Positions 1-6,751 of a stretch of DNA of 24,642 bases are shown here, in pieces (position 1 is the first letter of the stretch; each line of letters starts with the position of its first letter). The position numbers and the translations under genes are program-made. Origin of the DNA: an uncultured Candidatus Competibacteraceae bacterium (lineage in GTDB: Bacteria; Pseudomonadota; Gammaproteobacteria; Competibacterales; Competibacteraceae); the NCBI GenBank assembly GCA_937960715.1, contig CALGOO010000168.1, positions 1 to 24,642 of the forward strand, in the 5' to 3' direction. The notes under the pieces are model-generated. The model saw only the letters and a list, made by a program, of their open reading frames with translations, was not told where the DNA came from and did not search any database.

Positions 1-64
1 CCCGCACCCCGACGCCCTCGTCGCGCAGCAGGATATTGCCGAGGCCCAGCACCACGATCCTCAT
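1..64 (-). CDS. hybD: Hydrogenase maturation protease, N-terminal fragment (runs off the window)
   Basis: Only the first 21 codons are present; the gene continues beyond base 1. The translation contains GLGNILLRDEGVGVR, the N-terminal signature of the HyaD/HybD/HoxM peptidases. These clip the C-terminal peptide from the [NiFe] large subunit once nickel is inserted. The conserved acidic residue (E in the RDEG part) is one of the known nickel-sensing ligands of the family. The ATG at 64-62 overlaps the large-subunit stop by ATGA, implying translational coupling to its substrate gene. Its place after hybC matches the E. coli hybOABCD order. The family call is firm despite the short fragment; nothing can be said about the rest of the protein. 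Confidence 0.85.
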   Translation of the reverse strand, partial: MRIVVLGLGNILLRDEGVGVR

Positions 65-1770
65 CCGAACGCCTGCACCTGGACGATGGGCCGCCGCCGG
101 GTATCGACCAGATGGATGGCGCAGGCGAGGCAGGGATCGAAGGAATGCACCGTGCGCAAGACTTCCAGCGGCAGTTCGGGATTGGCCACCGGATTGTCGA
201 GCAAGGAAGCCTCGTAAGGCCCCAGCGCGTCGGCGTCGTCGCGCGGTCCGGCGTTCCAGGTACTGGGCACCACCGCCTGATAGTTCCGAATCTTGCCGTT
301 TTCGATCACGGTCCAGTGCGACAGCACCCCGCGCGGTGCTTCGTGATAACCGAAACCGCGAATCTCGCCCTTGGGAAACACCGGACGGTTGAAGGTGGCG
401 AAATCACCCTTGGCGATGTTGTCGATCAGTAGCTGCCATTGATTTTGCAGCGATTCCAGCAGCACCGCGCACCGCACCGCCCGGGCGGCGATGCGGCCGA
501 TGGTCGAATGCAGCGCCTCGACCGGAATTGGAGTCCCCGCGACCGAACTGGCGATTTCCAGCACCCGGTTGAGATGGCGCTTGGTCGGTTCGTGACCGGC
601 GGCGACCATGGCCAGCACGTTCGACAACGGCCCCACCTGGACGCGCTGGTCGTAAAAGGTGGGCGCCTTGACCCAGGAATATTTGCCGTCGTCCTGGAAG
701 GCGGTGTGATGTGGGTGGGTCTGGCCGTCGTAGGGATGGCGGGCCTTGTCGTCGCCCTTGTACTGATACCAGGCGTGTTTGACGCTTTCCTTGACCCCGT
801 CGCGGAAGAACCCATCCTGATAGCTGGTGATCGGCTTGAACGTCTTCAAGTCGCCCTTGGCGATATAGCCGCCGGGCAGTTCGAAGCGGGTGCCCTTGGT
901 GTCCAGCGGCAGATCGGGCACCGACAGGTAGTCGGTGACGCCCGCCCCGTATTTCGTCCAGTCGGCGTACAGCGCGCCGACGGCGGCCACGTCCGGGATC
1001 ATCGCCTTGTTGACGAATTCGCTGAGCTTGTCGATCTCCGTCTTGATGGCGAACAGCCGCTCCAGGGTCAGGGTGGACTGACTGTCCGGATTGATCGGGT
1101 TGGCCACGCCGCCGACGGCGAGATTCTGGATATGCGGCGTTTTCGAGCCGAGAATGGCGACGATCCGGTTGGCGATCCGCTGATATTCGAGAGCATGGAG
1201 ATAGTGGGTCGCGGCCAGCAGGTTGACCTCCGGCGGCAGCTTCATCGCCGGATGGCCCCAGTAACCACTGGCGAACACCCCAAGTTGCCCCGTGCCGACG
1301 AAGGCCTTGAGTTTCTCCTGAACCTGGCGGATTTCCGGCAACCCGTTGCGCCGGTAGTCCGACAGGGTTGCGCCCAGCTTGGCGGCTCCCTCGGGACTGG
1401 CCGACAGCGCCGACACGATGTCCACCCAGTCCAGCGCCGCCAGTTGATAGAAATGCACGATGTGGTCGTGGACGCCGTGCGCCGTGATGATCATGTTGCG
1501 GATGTACTGGGCGTTGAGCGGCACTTCCAGGTTCAGGGCATTCTCGACCGCGCGCACCGACACGATGGCGTGGACCGTGGTGCATACGCCGCAGATGCGC
1601 TGGGTGAACACCCAGGCGTCGCGCGGATCGCGGCCCTGAAGGATGACCTCGATGCCGCGCCACATCTGCCCCGACGACCAGGCATTGCTCACCTTGCCAT
1701 TGTTGACCTCGCAATCGATCCGCAGATGGCCTTCGATACGGGTAATGGGATCAATGGTTATTCGGGTCAC
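61..1770 (-). CDS. hybC: [NiFe] hydrogenase large subunit (group 1c, hydrogenase-2 type)
   Basis: This 569-residue protein carries the bimetallic NiFe(CN)2CO site that oxidises H2 in the periplasm. Both cysteine pairs are visible: RICGVC near the N terminus (Cys60, Cys63) and DPCLACAIH near the C terminus (Cys547, Cys550). His553 is followed by a 16-residue tail, the expected peptide removed by the maturation protease. The N-terminal TIDPITRIEGHLRIDCE closely resembles E. coli HybC. The start is GTG at 1770-1768, overlapping the hybB stop as GTGA, with GGGAG a few bases upstream. It has no signal peptide; the family is co-exported with the Tat-tagged small subunit. Length is normal. Confidence is very high for function, and high for the group 1c placement because of the hybOABC order. 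Confidence 0.97.
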   Translation of the reverse strand: MTRITIDPITRIEGHLRIDCEVNNGKVSNAWSSGQMWRGIEVILQGRDPRDAWVFTQRICGVCTTVHAIVSVRAVENALNLEVPLNAQYIRNMIITAHGVHDHIVHFYQLAALDWVDIVSALSASPEGAAKLGATLSDYRRNGLPEIRQVQEKLKAFVGTGQLGVFASGYWGHPAMKLPPEVNLLAATHYLHALEYQRIANRIVAILGSKTPHIQNLAVGGVANPINPDSQSTLTLERLFAIKTEIDKLSEFVNKAMIPDVAAVGALYADWTKYGAGVTDYLSVPDLPLDTKGTRFELPGGYIAKGDLKTFKPITSYQDGFFRDGVKESVKHAWYQYKGDDKARHPYDGQTHPHHTAFQDDGKYSWVKAPTFYDQRVQVGPLSNVLAMVAAGHEPTKRHLNRVLEIASSVAGTPIPVEALHSTIGRIAARAVRCAVLLESLQNQWQLLIDNIAKGDFATFNRPVFPKGEIRGFGYHEAPRGVLSHWTVIENGKIRNYQAVVPSTWNAGPRDDADALGPYEASLLDNPVANPELPLEVLRTVHSFDPCLACAIHLVDTRRRPIVQVQAFG

Positions 1771-2948
1771 GACGGTCTCCCATGGGATTCAGTGGTGCTG
1801 CCGTGCAGTATCGGCAGAGTCTTGATGAACAGTAGATACAACATGATTTCCAGGCAGACCACGCCGATGGTGATCATCAACTCCGGCGCCGAGGGGAAGT
1901 AGGTCCAGCCGTTGCCGGGCTGCACGGCCATCAGATAGGAGTTGAGCCGGTACAGCGAACCGCCGGCCAGCAGACTGATCGCCGCCAGGAACTGCCAGCG
2001 CTGGCTGGCGCGGCGGCGCGAGAGGAGCACGAAGACGGGCGCCAGGAACAGCGCGGTTTCGATCAGGAACAGATTGCCATCCCAGTCGCCGGCAAAGGCC
2101 AGACCCAGATAGCCGCGATAGGCCAGATCGCCCCAGCGCAGCGCCAGGTAGCCTATCAGCAAACCGGCGACGACCTGCGCCAGCCGCGCGAACAGCGCCG
2201 CCTCCGAGGGGGTCTTGAACGCCCGTTGCACCAGAGTGGCCTCCATCATCACCACCCCGTAGCCCATGGTCAGCGCCGAGATCAGGTACAGCAGCGGCAA
2301 CCAGATCGTGTTCCACAACGGTGAAAGCTTGTAGCCCAGGATCAACAGCACAGAACCCAGCGAGGACTGGTGCATGGTCGGCAGCAGCACTCCCAACGCA
2401 ATCAGTACGTACATGTACCGCTTCAGAAAGGCTTGCAGGCGGTCCAGACGGAACCGTTGCCTGATCTCGGGCGACATGCGCTCCAGAAACGCCGGGCAAA
2501 ACTCCAGCCATAGCACGGTGATGTAGGCCATGACGCACAGCGCCACTTCGAAGATCACCGAGTTCGGCTGGGCGTACCAGGGCAGCAACAGATTGAAGGC
2601 GTTCCAGTAGCGACCCAGGTCGATCATCACGGCGAGGCCGGCCAGGGTGTAGCCGAACACCCCGCCGAGCAGGGCGGGCCGCATCAGCGGGTGGTACACC
2701 TTGCGGTTGAAGATGTAGATCAGCAGTGCCATGGCGAAACCGCCGCAGCCGAAGGCCGTGCCGATCACCACATCCAGCACCACCCAGGTGCCGATGGGAT
2801 AGCCGTTGCTCATATTGGAAACGTCGCCCATCCCAAACAAAAAGCGGCGTAGGATGAAATACGCCCCGATCAGCAGAAAGAGGCCGAGAAAAAGGAAGGG
2901 CTTGGTGACAATCCGGCCGCCGAGCGGCCGATGGACGGTCGCGGTCAT
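1767..2948 (-). CDS. hybB: Hydrogenase membrane subunit, NrfD/PsrC family
   Basis: A 393-residue, very hydrophobic protein with about ten predicted membrane helices and no haem motif. It matches HybB, the NrfD-type integral membrane subunit that connects the periplasmic hydrogenase and the HybA ferredoxin to the quinone pool. The start chosen is ATG at 2948 (protein begins MTATVHRP). It overlaps the hybA stop by ATGA and has an AGGA about ten bases upstream. The open frame continues far upstream to 3800 but that part is hybA read out of frame. The short basic tail ends HGRPS, and its last codons contain the ribosome-binding site for hybC. In E. coli HybB is needed for quinone-coupled and proton-coupled function of hydrogenase-2; that role is inferred here. 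Confidence 0.94.
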   Translation of the reverse strand: MTATVHRPLGGRIVTKPFLFLGLFLLIGAYFILRRFLFGMGDVSNMSNGYPIGTWVVLDVVIGTAFGCGGFAMALLIYIFNRKVYHPLMRPALLGGVFGYTLAGLAVMIDLGRYWNAFNLLLPWYAQPNSVIFEVALCVMAYITVLWLEFCPAFLERMSPEIRQRFRLDRLQAFLKRYMYVLIALGVLLPTMHQSSLGSVLLILGYKLSPLWNTIWLPLLYLISALTMGYGVVMMEATLVQRAFKTPSEAALFARLAQVVAGLLIGYLALRWGDLAYRGYLGLAFAGDWDGNLFLIETALFLAPVFVLLSRRRASQRWQFLAAISLLAGGSLYRLNSYLMAVQPGNGWTYFPSAPELMITIGVVCLEIMLYLLFIKTLPILHGSTTESHGRPS

Positions 2949-4045
2949 GACGGTGAGTCCTCGTCGTTGCGGGAAGGGTCTTCGTCGCGGTGTGACTGGG
3001 CGCCGCGCCGGGCTAGGACCACCAGGCCGCCGAGCAGGACCACCGGGGCAATCAGGCCCTTGTACAGGGTGTGTTGCATTCCTTCGGAGACAGCGGCGAA
3101 GGAGTGATCGGGCAGCTTGGGCAGACCCAGCTTCTCGTGGGGCACGCCGGTCAGGTAGCGCACTTGCGTCCCGCCCGCCTCCTTTTCGCCGTAGATATGC
3201 GGCTGATAGTGGCCGACCGGCGCCGTCTGGCTCGGCCGATCGCCGCCCAGCAGACCGCGCGGGAATTCGTACATTTCCCCGGGTTTGAGCGCCAGCCGCC
3301 GTTTGGCCTCGGCCTGCAAGTCCTCGACCCAGCCAAACAGCGAGGCTCCGGTCGGGCATACGTCGCAACACGCCGGAATCCGGCCTGGCTGACCGCCCTC
3401 GCTCATCAGGCTTGCCGCGGTGGCGCCCGTCGTCGTGCCCTGGCCAGATTTGGAAAATAGCGGGTTGTCCTTGAGCCGATGGCTGCAAAACTGGCATTTG
3501 GCGATCCGGCCGAACGGCTCGTCGAACTGATATTGAGGAACGTTGAACGGGCAGCCGTAAACGCAGTAGCGACAGCCGATGCAGGCATCGGGATTGTAGG
3601 TGACGATGCCGGTCAGTGGGTCCTTTTGCATCGCGCTGACCGGGCAGACCGAGATGCACGACGGATCGACGCAATGCAGGCAATGGCGCTTGACGAAGGC
3701 GTAGCCGTCCTTCTCGCGATCCTTCTCGGTCATGGCGCCGTTCTGATAGACCCGGATCACGTTCAAGGTCTTGCCGGAAATATCCTCCGCCGTGTCCCAA
3801 GTACCCTCATTCCATTGAGCCAGATATTGCGGTTGCTCAACCGGCTTGCCGTTGGCTTCCTTGCAAGCGGCGACGCAGGCCTTGCACCCGATGCACTGGG
3901 TGGAGTCGTACAGCATCCCGATGGCTTTGGGTGGCAACTGCTTCGGTTCGCGCGGCGCGAAGGGCGCGCTGGCCGCCGCGACCGGCGCGGCGACGACGAC
4001 CGCCCCGGCGGCGCCCCGCAAGAATTGTCTGCGACTCATGTCCAT
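2945..4045 (-). CDS. hybA: Hydrogenase 16Fe-16S ferredoxin-like subunit with Tat signal
   Basis: A 366-residue electron-transfer subunit passing electrons from the small subunit to HybB. The Tat signal SRRQFLRG is at residues 4-11, followed by an Ala/Val-rich hydrophobic stretch. Sixteen cysteines suit four [4Fe-4S] clusters: CIGCKACVAAC (51-61), CLHCVDPSCISVC (122-134), CIGCRYCVYGC (155-165), and Cys184, Cys187, Cys226/227, Cys230. A C-terminal hydrophobic segment (about 328-346) looks like a membrane anchor, as in E. coli HybA, followed by an acidic tail. I chose ATG at 4045 because GAGAGG lies six bases upstream and the twin-arginine motif falls right after it. The longer frame to 4099 would overlap hybO and bury the Tat signal. 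It sits 10 bases after hybO. Confidence 0.94.
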   Translation of the reverse strand: MDMSRRQFLRGAAGAVVVAAPVAAASAPFAPREPKQLPPKAIGMLYDSTQCIGCKACVAACKEANGKPVEQPQYLAQWNEGTWDTAEDISGKTLNVIRVYQNGAMTEKDREKDGYAFVKRHCLHCVDPSCISVCPVSAMQKDPLTGIVTYNPDACIGCRYCVYGCPFNVPQYQFDEPFGRIAKCQFCSHRLKDNPLFSKSGQGTTTGATAASLMSEGGQPGRIPACCDVCPTGASLFGWVEDLQAEAKRRLALKPGEMYEFPRGLLGGDRPSQTAPVGHYQPHIYGEKEAGGTQVRYLTGVPHEKLGLPKLPDHSFAAVSEGMQHTLYKGLIAPVVLLGGLVVLARRGAQSHRDEDPSRNDEDSPS

Positions 4046-4051
4046 GACGCG

Positions 4052-4057
4052 CCTCTC
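4052..4057 (-). promoter_or_regulatory. Ribosome-binding site deciding the hybA start
   Basis: GAGAGG on the minus strand, six bases before the ATG at 4045. It overlaps the hybO stop codon, so termination of hybO translation probably feeds hybA initiation. It supports 4045 over the upstream in-frame start at 4099. Confidence 0.7.
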
Positions 4058-5222
4058 ATTTTTCGCCGTCGCGCGGATTGGCGCTGGAATCCGCCCCATC
4101 GTCCATGCCGCGCAGGGCCATGGCGCCCGCGCCTATCGCCAGTCCGGCGACGCCGGCGACGATGGCGGCGGCGGCCGGGCTGATCCCCTCGCCCTTGGGC
4201 GCGTTGACCACCGGGAAGGCGGTCGGCGGCGCGAAGGTCTGGACTTTGGCGAGGGCGTGGATCGGCTTGGTGAAGCCGACGCCCTGCTCGGTGCAGCCAA
4301 AACAGGGACTGCCGATCCCGACCGGCCAGTTGCCCTCGCCCACGTCGCCGAAGCCGATGGCCGGGCAATTAGCATGGGTTTCCGGCCCCTTGCAGCCGAT
4401 CTTGTACAGGCAGAAGCCCTGACGGTGGCCGTAGTCGCCGAATTCCAGGGCGAAGCGACCGGCGTCGAAATGCGGGCGCCGTTCGCAGTTTTCGTGGATC
4501 AGGCGGCCGTAGGCGAATTTGGGTCGGTTCTTCGTGTCCAGCGCGGGCGGCTTGCCGAAGGTGAGGAGATAGAGCACGGTGGAGAGGAAGTTGTAGGGAT
4601 TGGGCGGGCAACCGGGAATGTTGATCACGGTCTTGCCCGGCAGCACCTCATGCACCGACTTGGCCTGGGTCGGATTGGGGTCGGACGATGGAATGCCGCC
4701 CCAGGACGCGCAGGAACCAATGCCGATGATCGCCGCCGCGCCTTCCGCCGCTTCCTTGACGACGTCCAGGATCGGCTTGCCGGCGACCATGCAATAGACT
4801 CCGCCGTCCTTGGTGGGGATCGAACCATCCACCACCAGCACGAACTTGCCCCAGTTCGCCTTCATCGATTTGGCCTTGTACGCCTCGGCCTGATGACCGG
4901 CTCCGGCGCAGAGGGCCTCGTGATAGTCGAGGGAGATCATGTCGAGGATCAGGGTTTCGAGCGTCGGATGGTAGGCGCGCAGCAGCGATTCGGTGCAGCC
5001 GGTGCATTCCTGCGCCGACAGCCAGATGACCGGCGGCCGGGTCGCGGCGGTGGCGGCTTCCGCGATACGGAGGCCCATCAGCGACGACAAACCCAGGGTC
5101 GCCGCGACTCCGGTGCAGTATTTCAGGAACTGACGGCGGGTCAGTCCGCCAAGCGTGCCCCGATAACCGTCGAGGTCCTGAACCGTGCAGGTTTCAAGAT
5201 CGTGATCGCTCAAAGAATCCAT
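4056..5222 (-). CDS. hybO: [NiFe] hydrogenase small subunit with Tat signal
   Basis: A 388-residue precursor holding the Fe-S relay between the NiFe site and HybA. The Tat motif LTRRQFLK (Arg29, Arg30) precedes a hydrophobic stretch ending near residue 56. The proximal-cluster motif is ECTGCTES (Cys73, Cys76), with GSCASWGG, NIPGCPPNP, the medial/distal motifs HENCERRPHFD and CLYKIGCKGPETHANC, and SPCFGCTEQG. The residue between the two proximal cysteines is Gly, as in standard enzymes. The supernumerary Cys found there in O2-tolerant group 1d/1h hydrogenases is absent, so an ordinary O2-sensitive type is expected (inference). A C-terminal hydrophobic Ala/Gly helix (about residues 345-370) suggests a membrane anchor. 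ATG at 5222 is preferred over the adjacent TTG at 5225 because of the Shine-Dalgarno spacing. Confidence 0.96.
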   Translation of the reverse strand: MDSLSDHDLETCTVQDLDGYRGTLGGLTRRQFLKYCTGVAATLGLSSLMGLRIAEAATAATRPPVIWLSAQECTGCTESLLRAYHPTLETLILDMISLDYHEALCAGAGHQAEAYKAKSMKANWGKFVLVVDGSIPTKDGGVYCMVAGKPILDVVKEAAEGAAAIIGIGSCASWGGIPSSDPNPTQAKSVHEVLPGKTVINIPGCPPNPYNFLSTVLYLLTFGKPPALDTKNRPKFAYGRLIHENCERRPHFDAGRFALEFGDYGHRQGFCLYKIGCKGPETHANCPAIGFGDVGEGNWPVGIGSPCFGCTEQGVGFTKPIHALAKVQTFAPPTAFPVVNAPKGEGISPAAAAIVAGVAGLAIGAGAMALRGMDDGADSSANPRDGEK

Positions 5223-5229
5223 CAATACG

Positions 5230-5237
5230 CCCTCTCT
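5230..5237 (-). promoter_or_regulatory. Ribosome-binding site of hybO
   Basis: AGAGAGGG on the minus strand ends seven bases before the ATG at 5222, but only four before the alternative TTG at 5225. This spacing is the reason for choosing the ATG. Confidence 0.75.
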
Positions 5238-5258
5238 TTCCGGACTGGTTGTTGATGG

Positions 5259-5264
5259 AATCTA
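5259..5264 (-). promoter_or_regulatory. Candidate -10 element of the hyb operon promoter
   Basis: TAGATT on the minus strand matches 4 of 6 positions of TATAAT and would place the transcript start near 5252. No good -35 hexamer lies at the right distance; that region is instead occupied by the FNR-like palindrome at 5286-5299. This is the arrangement of an activator-dependent class II promoter. Inferred by eye only. Confidence 0.45.
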
Positions 5265-5285
5265 GTAGAGCAGTGGCCGGATTAA

Positions 5286-5299
5286 TTGACGATGGTCAA
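5286..5299. promoter_or_regulatory. FNR/DNR-type binding site upstream of the hyb operon
   Basis: A perfect dyad TTGAC-GATG-GTCAA. FNR-family consensus is TTGAT-N4-ATCAA; TTGAC-N4-GTCAA is a known variant of the same class. Its centre (5292.5) lies about 40 bases upstream of the start predicted from the TAGATT box, close to the classical -41.5 activator position. The neighbouring gene at 5370-6104 encodes a regulator whose recognition helix keeps the E..SR residues that read TTGA half-sites, so that protein is the obvious candidate ligand. This implies anaerobic induction of the hydrogenase (inference). Confidence 0.7.
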
Positions 5300-5334
5300 A
5301 TTTTGAAAATTTTTTATCAGGCGAAATTGGCGGT

Positions 5335-5365
5335 CGATGCGGATGGGTTCCCGCGATCCGCATCG
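5335..5365 (-). terminator. Hairpin after the FNR-type regulator gene, possible terminator
   Basis: A perfect 10-base inverted repeat, CGATGCGGAT and ATCCGCATCG, with an 11-base loop lies just past the regulator's stop codon. There is no immediate T run after the stem on the minus strand; the nearest A/T-rich tract is about 20 bases on. Intrinsic termination is therefore plausible but not certain. It separates the regulator from the hyb promoter and would make hyb an independent transcription unit. Confidence 0.45.
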
Positions 5366-5369
5366 GCCA

Positions 5370-6104
5370 TCAGTCCAGCAGCGTCGACGGTCCGATTTCA
5401 TTGAGCAGCGAATGCGACCGCGCCACGTACACGGTACGCCCGGAAAAGCGGGCGATGCCGTCTTCCTCCAATCGGCCGATGATTCGCGACAGGGTTTCGT
5501 GGCGGGCGCCGATCATGGAAGCGAGGTCGCGTCGCGACAGCGGCAGTTCCATGAATCGGCCGCCATCGGTGGCGGTGCGGCCATGACGGTTCAGCAAGGC
5601 CCGCAGGAGATGGATGAACTTGTCCCGGTTGGACAGGGTGGCGTTGCGCACCAGGTGGTCGTGCGCCTCGTCCATGTCGCTGGCGATGCGGCGCAGGAAC
5701 TGTTGCCCCAGGGCGGGATTCCGTTCGAGCAGCAACTTCACCACCGCGCGGTCGACGAAGCAGATTTTGCTCGGCCCAAGCGCCTCGGCGTGGTAGCGGC
5801 GATTCTCGCCAAGCAGCAGGCCCCGATAACCCAGGGTATCGCCGGGATAGGCGAGTCGCAGCAAAACCGTATTGCCCTCGGCGTCGCCCTTGCGGATGGC
5901 CGCCGTGCCCGAGGTCACGCAGTAGATGCCATGGCTCGGTTCTCCCGCCGAGAAGATCGTTTCGCCCGCCCGATACCGCCGTTTTTTCAGATGACGCGAG
6001 AGAAATCGGGTTTCCTCCTCGTTCAAAACGCACCACTCGCCGCGTTGACGCAACGGACAACCCATGCAACCGGCGCCCGCCGCGCCTCCGCCTTGCTCCA
6101 CCAT
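5370..6104 (-). CDS. CRP/FNR-family transcriptional regulator with candidate Fe-S cysteines
   Basis: A 244-residue protein with an N-terminal cysteine motif, a cyclic-nucleotide-binding-type beta-roll (about residues 35-130), a dimerisation helix and a C-terminal winged helix. Cys13, Cys16 and Cys25 (CMGCPLRQRGEWC) plus Cys115 (SKICFVD) resemble the four cluster ligands of FNR, although the spacing C-x2-C-x8-C differs from E. coli FNR (C-x2-C-x5-C). The recognition helix RHETLSRIIGRLE carries E203, S206 and R207, which in FNR contact TTGA half-sites. GGGAGG lies six bases upstream of the ATG at 6104. It sits between the hyb operon and a divergent cytochrome gene, and an FNR-type site lies before hyb. 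An oxygen or redox sensor controlling hydrogenase is the best reading. I would not call it fnr itself without phylogeny. Confidence 0.88.
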   Translation of the reverse strand: MVEQGGGAAGAGCMGCPLRQRGEWCVLNEEETRFLSRHLKKRRYRAGETIFSAGEPSHGIYCVTSGTAAIRKGDAEGNTVLLRLAYPGDTLGYRGLLLGENRRYHAEALGPSKICFVDRAVVKLLLERNPALGQQFLRRIASDMDEAHDHLVRNATLSNRDKFIHLLRALLNRHGRTATDGGRFMELPLSRRDLASMIGARHETLSRIIGRLEEDGIARFSGRTVYVARSHSLLNEIGPSTLLD

Positions 6105-6212
6105 CGCTACCCTCCCAAGTGTTGGGGTACTCGCGCCTCCAGGACGCAGCCTAGCCTTCCCTGGAAAAAACGGCTTTTCGATCGATCGGCGAGGATGCCT
6201 GGAACCAACCGC

Positions 6213-6250
6213 TATAATTGACTTGAAAAATATAGTTCAAGTCTGGTCAA
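6213..6250. promoter_or_regulatory. Divergent intergenic region with an 8-base dyad (regulator/cytochrome promoters)
   Basis: The 172-base gap between the divergent regulator and cytochrome genes becomes strongly AT-rich here. It contains a perfect TATAAT (6213-6218, plus strand) and a perfect inverted repeat GACTTGAA-N8-TTCAAGTC (6220-6243). This dyad is flanked by TTGAC (6218-6222) and GTCAA (6246-6250). The half-sites contain TTGA, but the spacing is wrong for a standard FNR box. On the minus strand, TTGAAC (6240-6235) and TATAGC lie 18 bases apart as a weak promoter for the regulator. Probably an operator controlling one or both genes; the cognate factor is unknown. Confidence 0.5.
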
Positions 6251-6263
6251 GTGAAACCAACGC

Positions 6264-6269
6264 GGAGGA
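6264..6269 (+). promoter_or_regulatory. Ribosome-binding site of the cytochrome gene
   Basis: GGAGGA, seven bases before the ATG at 6277. This strong match fixes the start and excludes the longer upstream open frame beginning at 6064. Confidence 0.8.
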
Positions 6270-6276
6270 TTGCAAC

Positions 6277-6726
6277 ATGAAAAAACAGTGGATTCGCCCG
6301 CTCGTGGTCATCGCCATCGTCTTGTCCCTGGCGAGCTCGCTGGGGGTCATCGAGCCCGCCCCAGGTCTCCTGGCCCTTCTGGTTCCACCCGCCTCGGCTC
6401 AGGAAGGTAGCCGATACGCCGCGAAGCCCGCCGGCTGGGATGGGCCGGCGGGGTCGTGCGTCGTCTGCCATGATCTGGCGAAAGGCGCGTCCTGGCGGGT
6501 CGCGCCCAACCTTTGGGGCATTGTCGATGCACCCAAGGCGAACGCCAAGGGGTACGGCTATTCCCTCGCCCTTGCCCAGGCGGGAGGAACGTGGACGGCC
6601 AAGGAGTTGGACGAGTATTTGACCAACCCCAATCGATTTCTGCCAGGCACCAACAAGACGATCAGCGTGGCCGATCCCGAGGAACGCGCCCGGATCATCA
6701 AATTTCTGGGCGCGCTGAAGGATTGA
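6277..6726 (+). CDS. Small exported c-type cytochrome lacking the usual Met ligand
   Basis: A 149-residue precursor. Residues 1-41 form a long signal region with a basic start, two hydrophobic stretches and a likely cleavage after Ala-Ser-Ala. The single haem motif is CVVCH (Cys61, Cys64, His65). The following layout (PNLWGIV, YGYSLALAQAGGTWTAKELDEYL, NPNRFLPGT, then a closing helix RARIIKFLGAL) is that of a class I monohaem cytochrome c. In that family the distal ligand is the Met of PGTKM; here the sequence is PGTNKTIS, with Thr128 (ACG) where Met is expected. The mature protein contains no methionine at all. The haem may therefore be five-coordinate or use another ligand (inference). The gene lies opposite the FNR-type regulator; a role in anaerobic respiration is possible but unproven. 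Confidence 0.85.
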   Translation: MKKQWIRPLVVIAIVLSLASSLGVIEPAPGLLALLVPPASAQEGSRYAAKPAGWDGPAGSCVVCHDLAKGASWRVAPNLWGIVDAPKANAKGYGYSLALAQAGGTWTAKELDEYLTNPNRFLPGTNKTISVADPEERARIIKFLGALKD

Positions 6727-6751
6727 GCGACCGCTTTCTCTTACCCACCCC

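Noticed and set aside
439..1902. 487-codon plus-strand open frame
   Set aside because: Antisense to hybC and hybB, whose catalytic motifs are intact; the translation shows no family motif and comes from GC-rich codon bias.
2949..3800. Upstream extension of the hybB frame that would give a 677-residue protein
   Set aside because: The extension is hybA read in another frame; ATG 2948 overlaps the hybA stop and gives the normal HybB N terminus.
5223..5225. TTG start for hybO
   Set aside because: Only four bases from the AGAGAGGG site; the next codon is ATG with better spacing.
3846..5255. 469-codon plus-strand open frame
   Set aside because: Antisense to hybA/hybO with conserved Fe-S motifs on the other strand; a compositional shadow.
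6220..6243. FNR box before the cytochrome gene
   Set aside because: The TTGA and TCAA half-sites are 10 bases apart instead of the 6 of an FNR site, so it is reported only as an unassigned dyad.
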